Source: JAJYIV01 sp964616135
GTDB taxonomy: Bacteria; Patescibacteriota; Patescibacteriia; UBA9934; GWF2-40-263
Direction of reading: 5' to 3'
DNA length: 47,975 nt
Assembly: GCA_964616135.1 (NCBI GenBank)
Contig: CAZTTQ010000004.1
Span: forward strand, 1-47,975
Shown: positions 32,031 through 39,840 of the stretch, piece by piece
Numbering within the stretch: position 1 is the first letter of the stretch
Layout of the letters: every line of letters starts with the position of its first letter
Position numbers and translations under genes: made by a program
Notes under the pieces: generated by a model
What the model was told of the DNA's origin: nothing
Databases searched by the model: none
What the model saw: only the letters and a program-made list of their open reading frames with translations

Positions 32031-33867
32031 GGCAGAACACCTCATGCGGCTGCAGGAGGCGGGTTTTCCCGTCCCCGCCTTCGTATCCATTACCGCGGAT
32101 GACACGCGGTCCGCGGAGGAAATTGCACGGGAAGCACAGACCGTTGTTGCTGCTCGGAGCTATGCCGTGCGTTCAAGTGCGGGGAATGAGGACGGGGCGA
32201 ACGCATCCATGGCGGGCCAATATCTCACCTTGGTGGACGTGAAGGCGCCGGCGTTAGCGGAGGCGATTACGCGCGTACGTGCCTCTGCCGGGTCGTTTAT
32301 TGTACAAGAGTTCATTGAACCGGACGTCGCGGGAGTTACCTTTACACGCCATCCGACGGAGGGGCGTGAAACGGTGATCGAATACGTACGAGGGAGGGGA
32401 GAAGTGCTCGTGTCCGGCGCCCGCCGCGGGACCCGCTTTGCGTTTTACCGTTCCGCCATCCCCAAAGAGGTTCCCGGGCTCCCCGCCCTCGGAAAGGTCC
32501 TCCAAACGTTCTTGGAGATCGAACGCGTATTTGGAAGTCCCCAGGATATTGAATGGTGCGTAAAGAATGGGCAGTGGTTTTGTTTGCAAAGCCGCCCCAT
32601 TACCACGCGGGACTCAACGGCTGAGGACCACTTCTTAGACGAACACCTCCCACGAACACCTTTTTGTTTCAAGAAGACGGGAGCGTGTGAAATCGCCCCG
32701 CGCCCCACGCCGCTGACGCGGTCGCTCTTGGCGGCCCTCTATACGCAGGACGGGCCCGTGGCACGCGCGTATCAGCGGTTGGGGGTCCCGTATGAACCGG
32801 CGGATCCATTTGTCATCGTGGGAAACGAACTCTATGTTGACCAGGAACGGGAACTCCACGCCCTCTTTCCATCCATGACGACATTAAAGGACCCGTATGG
32901 GCCTCCCCAAGCGAACGGGCTCCGCGGAGTATGGAAGACCATGCGTGCCATGGTCGCCTTGAAAAACAGCCAGGTGCCTGGGGACACGCTTATGCTCCGC
33001 GCGTCGTCTTTGTTACACGCGCCTGCCCGCGCAACGGATCTGTCCACGGCCCTCGCCTGTTTTTTGGACGCGTACGAAACGGTTTTCTTGATCAATATAG
33101 AAGCAGAGCGTGCACTGAGCCGCGTGCGCCCATTCTTTCCTACGGAAGCGGCCCTCGCAAAGGGGTTGGCTGCAAAAACGGCGGCAGACGGAGCGGTATT
33201 TGCGTGGCAGCCCCCGCAGGGATTGAGGGGGAATAGTATGGAATTGAGTGACGAGAGTCCTTTTTCCTCGGCGGACGTTTCCTGGAAGGGAGCCGTGCCG
33301 GCGGGGGTACCAGAATCCCTGCTTATTTCCGCGCAAATCACCGCACGACTGCGGGAATACGGGCGCTGGATCGCCCAGCATTACCTGCAGCCGATCCGTC
33401 GGCTTGCACGGGAGAAGCACGGCGAAGACGCCTGGTTTTATACGTGGGAAGAATTGGTGGGCGGCAAGACCGTTGATGTGTCCGCGCGGAAACAGGCGTT
33501 CCAGGAAGGGGATCGGTATGTCTTGCCGACGCTGCTGTGCCACCTCCCGCCAACCGATCAGAAAAGTCAGGCATACGGCGTGTCTTCAGGTCGCGCAGAA
33601 GGACGACTCGTGCGCGTAAAAGACGCGGGGCGATACACGGGTCCGCTCGTGGTACTGACGGACGTATTGGGCCCGGACCTCGCGTCATTGCCAAAGAACG
33701 TAGTCGGCGTCCTGTCAGGAACCGGCGGTCTACTTTCCCATTACGCGATCATCGCCCGTGAACGTGGCATTCCCGTGCTGGTGGGAATGACGGGTGTATC
33801 GGCCGCGTTAGGGAAACGAATCTCTCTAGACGCCGACGCTGCGCGTTGGGAAGTGCTCGGAGAATAA
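32014..33867 (+). CDS. PEP synthase/phosphotransferase-like enzyme (ATP-grasp + phosphohistidine domain)
   Basis: The 617-residue protein resembles pyruvate phosphate dikinase relatives. The N-terminal ATP-grasp domain begins KAEHLMRLQEAGFPVPAF and contains YAVRSSAGNEDGANASMAGQ and DIEWCVKNGQWFCLQSRPIT. A ~250-residue middle region is not recognised. The C-terminal mobile domain carries the phosphohistidine motif GGLLSHYAIIARERGIPVLVG (His in SHYAII). The PEP/pyruvate barrel of true PEP synthase is missing, as in rifampicin phosphotransferases and similar kinases, so the acceptor is unknown. ATG 32014 is chosen because the GTKAEHL motif normally lies within the first ten residues. Confidence 0.85.
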   Translation: MQRGTKAEHLMRLQEAGFPVPAFVSITADDTRSAEEIAREAQTVVAARSYAVRSSAGNEDGANASMAGQYLTLVDVKAPALAEAITRVRASAGSFIVQEFIEPDVAGVTFTRHPTEGRETVIEYVRGRGEVLVSGARRGTRFAFYRSAIPKEVPGLPALGKVLQTFLEIERVFGSPQDIEWCVKNGQWFCLQSRPITTRDSTAEDHFLDEHLPRTPFCFKKTGACEIAPRPTPLTRSLLAALYTQDGPVARAYQRLGVPYEPADPFVIVGNELYVDQERELHALFPSMTTLKDPYGPPQANGLRGVWKTMRAMVALKNSQVPGDTLMLRASSLLHAPARATDLSTALACFLDAYETVFLINIEAERALSRVRPFFPTEAALAKGLAAKTAADGAVFAWQPPQGLRGNSMELSDESPFSSADVSWKGAVPAGVPESLLISAQITARLREYGRWIAQHYLQPIRRLAREKHGEDAWFYTWEELVGGKTVDVSARKQAFQEGDRYVLPTLLCHLPPTDQKSQAYGVSSGRAEGRLVRVKDAGRYTGPLVVLTDVLGPDLASLPKNVVGVLSGTGGLLSHYAIIARERGIPVLVGMTGVSAALGKRISLDADAARWEVLGE

Positions 33868-33875
33868 GCTATACT
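33846..33875 (+). promoter_or_regulatory. Promoter of the small membrane protein gene
   Basis: TTGGGA at 33846-33851 and TATACT at 33870-33875 are 18 bases apart. The -10 box ends nine bases before ATG 33885, giving a leader of about three bases. Confidence 0.55.
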
Positions 33876-33884
33876 GTCTCCCAT

Positions 33885-34364
33885 ATGGAGGACTACGGCA
33901 CCCCGCTACTTTCTTGGCAGGTGGACGAATACCAGCGCGTGGAGCGTTCCGCGCGGTGGTATTTGATCGCGGGCGTCATCGCTGTTGCCCTTATTGTTTA
34001 TGCCGTCGCGACGGCCAACTTCTTGTTCGCTGTCATCATCCTGATGGCCGGCGTGGTCACCTTGGTTACGTCCTTTACGGCCCCGCGCCGCATTGACGTG
34101 GTCATTACGGACCAGGGCGTCGCTATTGGGGAGCGCTTCTACGAATATAAAAAGCTCCGGGACTTCTCCCTGGCGTACCAGCCGCCCGAAATCAAGATCC
34201 TTTACCTGGACTTCGCCTCACCCCTCAATCCGCTTTTATCCATCCCTCTGGAAGAAACGGACCCAAATGACGTTCGGGACGCTTTGTTGGGCTATTGCCG
34301 GGAGAACCTGGATCGGACGGAGGAAACCTTGACGGACCGCCTGCGCCGGGTGTATAAACTCTGA
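33885..34364 (+). CDS. Small two-helix membrane protein, unknown function
   Basis: The 159-residue protein has two adjacent transmembrane helices (WYLIAGVIAVALIVYAVAT and LFAVIILMAGVVTLVTSF). A ~90-residue cytoplasmic domain follows (RRIDVVITDQGVAIGERFY, then EIKILYLDFASPLNPLLSIPL), reminiscent of PH-like YdbT/DUF304 proteins. The family cannot be fixed by eye. It has its own promoter and lies just before tRNA-Arg. Confidence 0.75.
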   Translation: MEDYGTPLLSWQVDEYQRVERSARWYLIAGVIAVALIVYAVATANFLFAVIILMAGVVTLVTSFTAPRRIDVVITDQGVAIGERFYEYKKLRDFSLAYQPPEIKILYLDFASPLNPLLSIPLEETDPNDVRDALLGYCRENLDRTEETLTDRLRRVYKL

Positions 34365-34399
34365 GCTTTTCCATTCGCGGAATGGCGAGAAGTCCGTAG

Positions 34400-34476
34400 G
34401 CGCCCGTAGCTCAGTTGGATAGAGCATCAGCTTGCGGAGCTGAGGGTCGCACGTTCGAGTCGTGCCGGGCGCACCA
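34400..34476 (+). tRNA. tRNA-Arg (anticodon GCG)
   Basis: Acceptor GCGCCCG/CGGGCGC, D arm GCTC/GAGC, anticodon stem TCAGC/GCTGA with loop TTGCGGA (anticodon GCG at 34434-34436), T arm GCACG-TTCGAGT-CGTGC, discriminator A and encoded CCA. The anticodon reads CGC and, by wobble, CGU. Most bacteria use ACG modified to ICG for this box, so the G at position 34 is noteworthy. Confidence 0.95.
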
Positions 34477-34482
34477 CAAAAC

Positions 34483-34507
34483 GTCCCAGGGAAACCTGGG
34501 GCTTTTT
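34483..34507 (+). terminator. Intrinsic terminator of tRNA-Arg
   Basis: TCCCAGG (34484-34490) pairs with CCTGGGG (34495-34501, one wobble) around a GAAA tetraloop, followed by CTTTTTG. Confidence 0.87.
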
Positions 34508-34540
34508 GTTTGGCGCACCGCAGGCTAAGCTTTGTCCAAC

Positions 34541-36595
34541 ATGGCCATCCACCTTTCCACCCCCGTTTCTACCTTGCCTGGCGTCGGCCCCATGGCCGCC
34601 GCGGACTTTAAGTTGCTGGGCATTACGTCCGTGCGGGACTTGTTGGACCACGTGCCGTTCCGCTACGACGACTATTCCAAGAAACCTCCCTTGGCACAGG
34701 TGCGGGCGGGGGAGGCCCTGACGGTGACGGCCAAGGTCCGGACTATTTCCACGCGCCCGTCCAAAAACAATCCGCGGCTCAAGGTCACGGAGGCGATCCT
34801 GCAGGACGAGAGTGGGGAGTTGAAGGCCGTGTGGTTCAACCAGCCGTTTTTGGAGAAAACCTTGCGTCCGGGCAGCGTCGCCGCGTTTGCCGGCAAGACG
34901 GACGGAAAGTTCTTCGGGCTGGCGCTTATGAATCCGGTCGTGGAACCGGCGGGAGTGAACATGCAGACGGGCCGCATCCTACCCGTGTACGGCCTGGCCG
35001 GTTCGCTCACGCACCGCCGCATCCGCAACGCCGTGGCTGCCGCGGCGCCCGCGTTGCCGGAGCTTGGCGAATGGTTGCCCGCGGACGTGGTGGCTTCGGA
35101 GGGGTTCGTATCGGAAACGGACGCGTACCGCTTTGTTCACAACCCGACCGCCAACGGGGAATTGGCGCGGGGAATCGAACGGCTGAAGTTCGACGAATTG
35201 TTTTTGCACCAGTTGATGTTTGCGGCGGTGCGCGCGCAGCGCCAGACGCGCCCGGCGCACCCGATGCCGGTGGACGAGGCGTTCCTGAAGTCCTTCGTCG
35301 CCACGCTGCCGTTTGAGCTGACCAACGCCCAGCGCCGCGCCGCCTGGGACATCATCCAGGACTGCGCCAAGCCGGCGCCCATGAACCGTCTGTTGGAAGG
35401 CGACGTCGGCAGCGGCAAAACCGCCGTGGCGGCCGTCGTCGCCGCAAGCGTGGTCCACGGGGGAGGCAAGGTCGCCTATTTGGCCCCGACGGAATTGTTG
35501 GCCGGCCAACAACAAGAGGCGATGCAGAAATTCCTGCCCGACTCCGCGGTTGGATTGCTCACCGGTTCCCGTGCCCGCATCGGGAATTTGGACGTGCCGA
35601 GAAAAGAATTGCTCAAGGCGCTGGAGGCCGGCGACGTCCAGGTGTTGGTAGGCACCCACGCGCTTATCCAAGACGGCGTCCCGCTCCCGAACCTGTCGTT
35701 GGTGGTCGTGGACGAACAGCACCGCTTTGGCGTACAGCAGCGCCATGCCTTGTTAGGGACCGGCGGGACGGCCCCGCACCTGCTGTCCATGACGGCAACG
35801 CCCATTCCGCGGTCACTTGCCCTCACGCTCTACGGCGACCTGGACGTGTCGGTGCTGAACCAACGTCCCAAGGGCCGCAAGCCCATCGCGACGTCGGCCG
35901 TGTCCGAGCGGGACGCCAAGAACGTGTGGGCCGCCCTGCGCCGGGAATTCGAGGCCGGCCGCCAGGCGTACGTGGTCTGCCCGCTCATCGACCCGTCCGA
36001 CACGCTCGGCTCCGCGTCCGTCACGGAATTGGCCGAAGATTTGAAGAAGGGCGCGCTCAAGGGGTGTGCCGTAGAAGTTCTGCACGGAAAGATGAAAGCG
36101 GATGAAAAGCAAAAGGCCCTCTCCGCCTTTAAAGAAGGGAAGATCCAGGCGCTCGTCTCGACCACGGTGGTCGAAGTGGGCGTGGACGTGCCGAACGCGA
36201 CCGCGATGGTGATCGTCGGCGCGGAACGCTTCGGCCTGGCCCAGTTGCACCAGCTGCGCGGCCGCGTCGGCCGCGGGGAGCATGCCTCGGCCTGTTACCT
36301 GATCGCCCAAGAGGGGACGAAGAACGCCATGGAGCGCTTAAACGCGCTTGTAGAGTGCTCAGACGGGTTCTTGCTGGCGGAGAAGGACTTGCAGCTGCGC
36401 GGCGCGGGCAACGTGTTTGGGGAGGCGCAGAGCGGTTTCCCGGATTTCAAACTGGCCACCATGGCAGACACGGACCTGATGCGCCGAGCCCGTGACGCCG
36501 CCCAGAAGATTCTGGCCGCAGACCCACAGCTCACCGCCCATCCGCAGCTCGCCAAACGGGTAGAAGGATCGTTTGACCAAGTGCATTTGGAATAA
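34541..36595 (+). CDS. recG: ATP-dependent DNA helicase RecG
   Basis: The 684-residue superfamily 2 helicase reverses stalled replication forks and branch-migrates Holliday junctions. The N-terminal wedge/OB domain has PGVGPMAAADFKLLGITSVRDLLDHVPFRYDD split over its first 45 residues. The helicase core has Walker A EGDVGSGKT, the DEQH box VVVDEQHRFGVQQR, TATPIPRSL and the C-terminal QLRGRVGRGEHASACYL. Length matches the family. The frame is open to a TTG at 34532; ATG 34541 is preferred because GTG/TTG are otherwise rare here. It converges on radA and shares its terminator. Confidence 0.97.
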   Translation: MAIHLSTPVSTLPGVGPMAAADFKLLGITSVRDLLDHVPFRYDDYSKKPPLAQVRAGEALTVTAKVRTISTRPSKNNPRLKVTEAILQDESGELKAVWFNQPFLEKTLRPGSVAAFAGKTDGKFFGLALMNPVVEPAGVNMQTGRILPVYGLAGSLTHRRIRNAVAAAAPALPELGEWLPADVVASEGFVSETDAYRFVHNPTANGELARGIERLKFDELFLHQLMFAAVRAQRQTRPAHPMPVDEAFLKSFVATLPFELTNAQRRAAWDIIQDCAKPAPMNRLLEGDVGSGKTAVAAVVAASVVHGGGKVAYLAPTELLAGQQQEAMQKFLPDSAVGLLTGSRARIGNLDVPRKELLKALEAGDVQVLVGTHALIQDGVPLPNLSLVVVDEQHRFGVQQRHALLGTGGTAPHLLSMTATPIPRSLALTLYGDLDVSVLNQRPKGRKPIATSAVSERDAKNVWAALRREFEAGRQAYVVCPLIDPSDTLGSASVTELAEDLKKGALKGCAVEVLHGKMKADEKQKALSAFKEGKIQALVSTTVVEVGVDVPNATAMVIVGAERFGLAQLHQLRGRVGRGEHASACYLIAQEGTKNAMERLNALVECSDGFLLAEKDLQLRGAGNVFGEAQSGFPDFKLATMADTDLMRRARDAAQKILAADPQLTAHPQLAKRVEGSFDQVHLE

Positions 36596-36619
36596 AAACC
36601 GCCCACAGGGGCGGTTTTT
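36594..36619 (+). terminator. Bidirectional terminator between recG and radA
   Basis: An 11-bp perfect stem (AAAAACCGCCC, 36594-36604, with GGGCGGTTTTT, 36609-36619) has an ACAG loop. The A and T runs let it serve both convergent genes; it overlaps both stop codons. Confidence 0.9.
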
Positions 36620-37889
36620 ATAATCCGGAGACAGTTTTGATCGTTTTTGGCGTGACGGCGTGTTCAATGCCTAGGCGTTTCGCTTCTGCCAGACGGCGCT
36701 CTAAAAAGGGGACGGAACGCACTTCGCCGCCCAAGCCGACTTCGCCGACGTAGACGGTTGGTTCGGAGGCGGTGCCGTGCACGGCGCTGGTGATGGCGGC
36801 GCACACCGCCAGGTCCGCCGCGGGTTCTTCCAAGGCCAATCCGCCGATGACATTCACGAACACGTCCTGTTCGGCCAGCTTCAGGCCCGCGCGCTTGGAC
36901 AAAATAGCGCAGAGCATCTGCAGGCGGTTCCCGTCAAAACCAGAGGCACGGCGTACGGGTGTGCCATAGCTGGTTTTTTCCACCAAGGCCTGTACTTCCA
37001 CCAGGAACACGCGGGATCCTTCAACTGTGGCCGTAATAACAGAGCCGGGGACCGCTGCGCGTTCTTCTAAAAACTTCGCCGACGGATTCTCTACCGCCCG
37101 CAGTCCGCCCGCAGTCATTTCGAACACGCCGACTTCGTCCGTGGACCCAAACCGGTTCTTGGACGCGCGGAGCAAACGGTACGCGTGGACCGGGTCGCCT
37201 TCGAGCGAAAGCACCGAGTCAACCAAGTGTTCAAGCGTTTTTGGGCCTGCCACGGCACCGTCCTTGGTGACCTGGCCGATGAGGAGGATGGTCACGCCGG
37301 AACGTTTGGCCAGTTCCAGCAGGGCATTGGCGGCATAACGCACCAGGGTCGGGGAACCGGGCGTGCCTTCCACAGACTGGGAGGAAAGCGTCTGGACCGA
37401 ATCGATCACGGCCACGGCCGGTTTTTCCTTCTCAATGGAGGCAATGAGTGTTTCAAGTGGGAAAGGTTCCAGTGTGCGCACGCCGGCGGCGTCGGCGCCC
37501 AGGCGGCGGAAACGTTCCGCCAGCTGCGGGGCGCTTTCTTCTCCTGAAATGTAGAGGACGGACGCCTTGGCGGCCAGTTGTCCGGCGATTTGGGCTACCA
37601 GGGTGGATTTGCCCACGCCGGGTTCGCCGGAAAGCAGCACTAAGGACCCACGGACGAAGCCGCCGCCCAATACGCGGTCAATTTCCCCATTGCCAGTAGC
37701 CAGGCGGTCTTTAGGCCCCTGTGCGGCCGCGTCCGACAACGGCTTGCTCGGCTGTGCCTTGCCGGGAGCGGCTGCCCCCGCGGCTTTGGGGGCGGGAGAT
37801 CCCTCCGCGACCGTGCCCCAGGCGTTGCATTCCAAGCAGCGGCCGGTCCACTTTTTGCTTTGGGCATCGCAGTTGGAACAGACGTACAT
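36618..37889 (-). CDS. radA: DNA repair protein RadA (Sms)
   Basis: The 423-residue RecA-like helicase assists recombination by extending D-loops. The N-terminal C4 zinc finger is CSNCDAQSKKWTGRCLEC. Walker A is GEPGVGKST near residue 90. The RadA-specific KNRFGS motif is present in LLRASKNRFGSTDEVGVFEM. The C-terminal Lon-like domain contains DVFVNVIGGLALEEPAADLA and VGEVGLGGEVR. ATG at 37889 is chosen because MYVCSNCD is the family N terminus; the frame extends further upstream without similarity. It is the last gene of a minus-strand run, separated from the VirB2-M15 gene by a terminator. Confidence 0.97.
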   Translation of the reverse strand: MYVCSNCDAQSKKWTGRCLECNAWGTVAEGSPAPKAAGAAAPGKAQPSKPLSDAAAQGPKDRLATGNGEIDRVLGGGFVRGSLVLLSGEPGVGKSTLVAQIAGQLAAKASVLYISGEESAPQLAERFRRLGADAAGVRTLEPFPLETLIASIEKEKPAVAVIDSVQTLSSQSVEGTPGSPTLVRYAANALLELAKRSGVTILLIGQVTKDGAVAGPKTLEHLVDSVLSLEGDPVHAYRLLRASKNRFGSTDEVGVFEMTAGGLRAVENPSAKFLEERAAVPGSVITATVEGSRVFLVEVQALVEKTSYGTPVRRASGFDGNRLQMLCAILSKRAGLKLAEQDVFVNVIGGLALEEPAADLAVCAAITSAVHGTASEPTVYVGEVGLGGEVRSVPFLERRLAEAKRLGIEHAVTPKTIKTVSGL

Positions 37890-37909
37890 ACGTTTGCCAC
37901 GATACGGGG

Positions 37910-37946
37910 CGGAAACGAAAAACGCCAGCCCTTCCGGGCTGGCGTT
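37910..37946 (-). terminator. Intrinsic terminator of the VirB2-M15 operon
   Basis: A 10-bp perfect stem (AACGCCAGCC, 37921-37930, with GGCTGGCGTT, 37937-37946) has a 6-base loop. Read on the minus strand it is followed by TTTCGTTTCC and begins four bases after the stop codon. Confidence 0.82.
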
Positions 37947-37950
37947 TGCG

Positions 37951-39174
37951 CTAATTGCAGTTGGAAGACATCTTCGGTTTCTCAAAATGCCACGGTTCGC
38001 TGGAAAGGTTGCAGAATCCTTGGGATTTCATGGCCGTGAGGACCGCCGCCTGGCAGGGATTTGCCCGGCAGGCAGCCTTGTCCTTCATGCAGTCAGCCTG
38101 CGAAATGCACTGTTGGAGCACGCCGTTCACGCGAGTGGCGCCCCAAATATCCAGAGCGCGGCCGGTGGTATGCGGACAGCTTTCCGCCTTACCTCCGCGC
38201 AGGATACAGGTCTGGGCTTTCCCGGGTTTTGGGTTACATGTGGCAGCACCTGGTGGGTTCTGGCAGTTCGCCTTAATGAGCCGTTCCTGGTCCGCGACGC
38301 TGCGGAAGCTGGACGCGATAAAGAGCTCATAGTTCTTTTTTGAGACCTCCGCGGCGGCCAACTTAAGGGACGGGGCAAGCTCGGCGGGGATTTTCAGGGC
38401 GCCGGGGCCGCCGATGCCTGGACCACTCACATCGCCCACGTTGGTGGAAACCACACCGTTGACCGAGTCCGGCTCGTCCTCTTCCGGATAGGAAATCGTC
38501 GGGATTTGGCTCAGGGTCAATGCGTTGAACGCGGTCAATCGCGGTCCGTTCACCGCGAACAGGATGAGGTAGACCGAGAAGAGCAGGATAAGACCAATGA
38601 TGGCGTCATTGATGCGCTTCTTGGCCTTTTTCACATCCCCTCCGCCGGCAGAGAGGACGTATTGCAGTCCGCCGATCATGATCATGACGATCGCAACCGT
38701 CACGGCGATACCCAGCAGGTATTTGTAGATGCCGGCAATGTATTCCGCGATCCAGTTGATGGTGAGTTTGCCGTCTTTTTGAATGGCCGGAGTGAACACG
38801 ACGCCTGGAATGTTGATTTCCAGGTTCGGTTGGACGGTTTCGCGCGTGGGGGGCGTCGGCGCGGGGGACGTCGGCTGGACCGTCCCTGGTTTTGGTTCCG
38901 CGTTGCAGGCGGCCAGGTTGGACGTGACGGATGCCTCGGCGTCCTGGGTCGTTCGGTAGGTTTCCTTGCCGACGCAAGGACCTTGCGCGCATTCCTGATG
39001 CCCGTCCGACATGGCCGACGTGACGTTGACCACGCCATTTGAGCACGCGCCCGTGGACGTGTCGCGGCAGGTGCAATACACCATACCGGCGGCGAAGACG
39101 GTGGGGGCGTGCGCACTCAACATCAATGCCGCGGCGACCAAGGAGAACTTACTTTTCCAAAAGCGGACGGACAT
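37951..39174 (-). CDS. VirB2-like pilin domain fused to M15 (VanY-type) carboxypeptidase
   Basis: The 407-residue product has a signal peptide (SKFSLVAAALMLSAHAPTVFA), then a short Cys-rich segment (six cysteines, YCTCRDTSTGAC to QGPC) and a Pro/Thr linker. A two-helix VirB2/TrbC-type pilin unit follows (LLGIAVTVAIVMIMIGGLQYV and AIIGLILLFSVYLILFAV, joined by a GGGDVKKAKKR loop). Residues ~265-407 form an M15B D,D-carboxypeptidase with SSFRSVADQERL, the zinc motif HTTGRALD and EPWHFE carrying the catalytic Glu and third ligand. Family knowledge says it trims D-Ala-D-Ala stem peptides. The fusion places a wall-cutting enzyme on a pilin-like subunit. It overlaps the DsbA-like gene by 26 bases. 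Confidence 0.88.
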   Translation of the reverse strand: MSVRFWKSKFSLVAAALMLSAHAPTVFAAGMVYCTCRDTSTGACSNGVVNVTSAMSDGHQECAQGPCVGKETYRTTQDAEASVTSNLAACNAEPKPGTVQPTSPAPTPPTRETVQPNLEINIPGVVFTPAIQKDGKLTINWIAEYIAGIYKYLLGIAVTVAIVMIMIGGLQYVLSAGGGDVKKAKKRINDAIIGLILLFSVYLILFAVNGPRLTAFNALTLSQIPTISYPEEDEPDSVNGVVSTNVGDVSGPGIGGPGALKIPAELAPSLKLAAAEVSKKNYELFIASSFRSVADQERLIKANCQNPPGAATCNPKPGKAQTCILRGGKAESCPHTTGRALDIWGATRVNGVLQQCISQADCMKDKAACRANPCQAAVLTAMKSQGFCNLSSEPWHFEKPKMSSNCN

Positions 39175-39836
39175 AGGAAAGAAGTTCCTCGGCGCTGACG
39201 GCGCCGACGATACGGGTGTCATTGATGAAAACGGTCGGCGCGGCGGTGAGGCGCAGGGCGATGCTCTCGTTCAGATTGCGTTCGACCAAGGCGAGGCTGT
39301 CCCGCGCATCCAAGCATTTGGCAAACGTGGTCGTGTCCAGTCCGACGTCCTTGGCGATCTGGCGGTACTGATCGTCCGACAGGAGGGAGCGGCGGAGGAA
39401 CAGGGCGTCGTGGTATTCCCAGAATTTGCCTTGGCGCGCGGCACAGTGGGCTGCGATGGCGGCGTTCGTGGCTTCCGGGTGGGCGCTGTCATTGGGGAAG
39501 TCCTTCCAGACGACGCGAACGTTGTTCGGATTGGCACGTTGGACCGATTTGGCGGCCGCCGCGGCGTCTCCGCAATACTCGCACTGGAAGTCCCCGTAGA
39601 CGGNNNNNNNNNNAGTGCTATCTGCGCGCGGCGGCGTTGGGATGAATGGCAAGGCTGGCGGTGGCGGGGCCGATGGCCGGGTCCGCGAACGTGATAGAAG
39701 GGGAGGAGACTTCCGCCGGCAGCGGTTTGGCATTGTCCGCCGGGCGCCACGCCGGCTGCAGGCGCAACCCGAACAGGACGAGCACGATGCCGCCGAATAC
39801 GCCGATGGAAAGGTAGGCAAGCCAACGCTGGTTCAT
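39149..39836 (-). CDS. DsbA/thioredoxin-fold oxidoreductase, membrane-anchored (interrupted by assembly gap)
   Basis: The N-terminal part (39836 to about 39645) begins MNQRWLAYLSIGVFGGIVLV, a membrane anchor, and runs to DPAIGPATASLAI, the usual lead-in to a DsbA-like domain. The rest (39603 to 39149) resumes with VYGDFQCEYC, containing the CxxC active site, and ends with cis-Pro region APTVFIND and VSAEELLSYVRPLLEK. The two parts are in different frames because ~31 non-matching bases and ten N separate them. In relatives the strands join directly (SLAI-x-VYGDFQC), so the gene is probably intact in the organism. It would oxidise or isomerise disulfides outside the membrane, fitting the Cys-rich proteins of this window. 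Confidence 0.82.
39604..39613. other. Assembly gap (10 N)
   Basis: Ten undetermined bases inside the DsbA-like gene. The 31 bases on the right side (39614-39644) do not continue the protein and contain an in-frame TAG on the coding strand, suggesting an erroneous contig end rather than a biological insertion. Confidence 0.97.
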
Positions 39837-39840
39837 AGGA

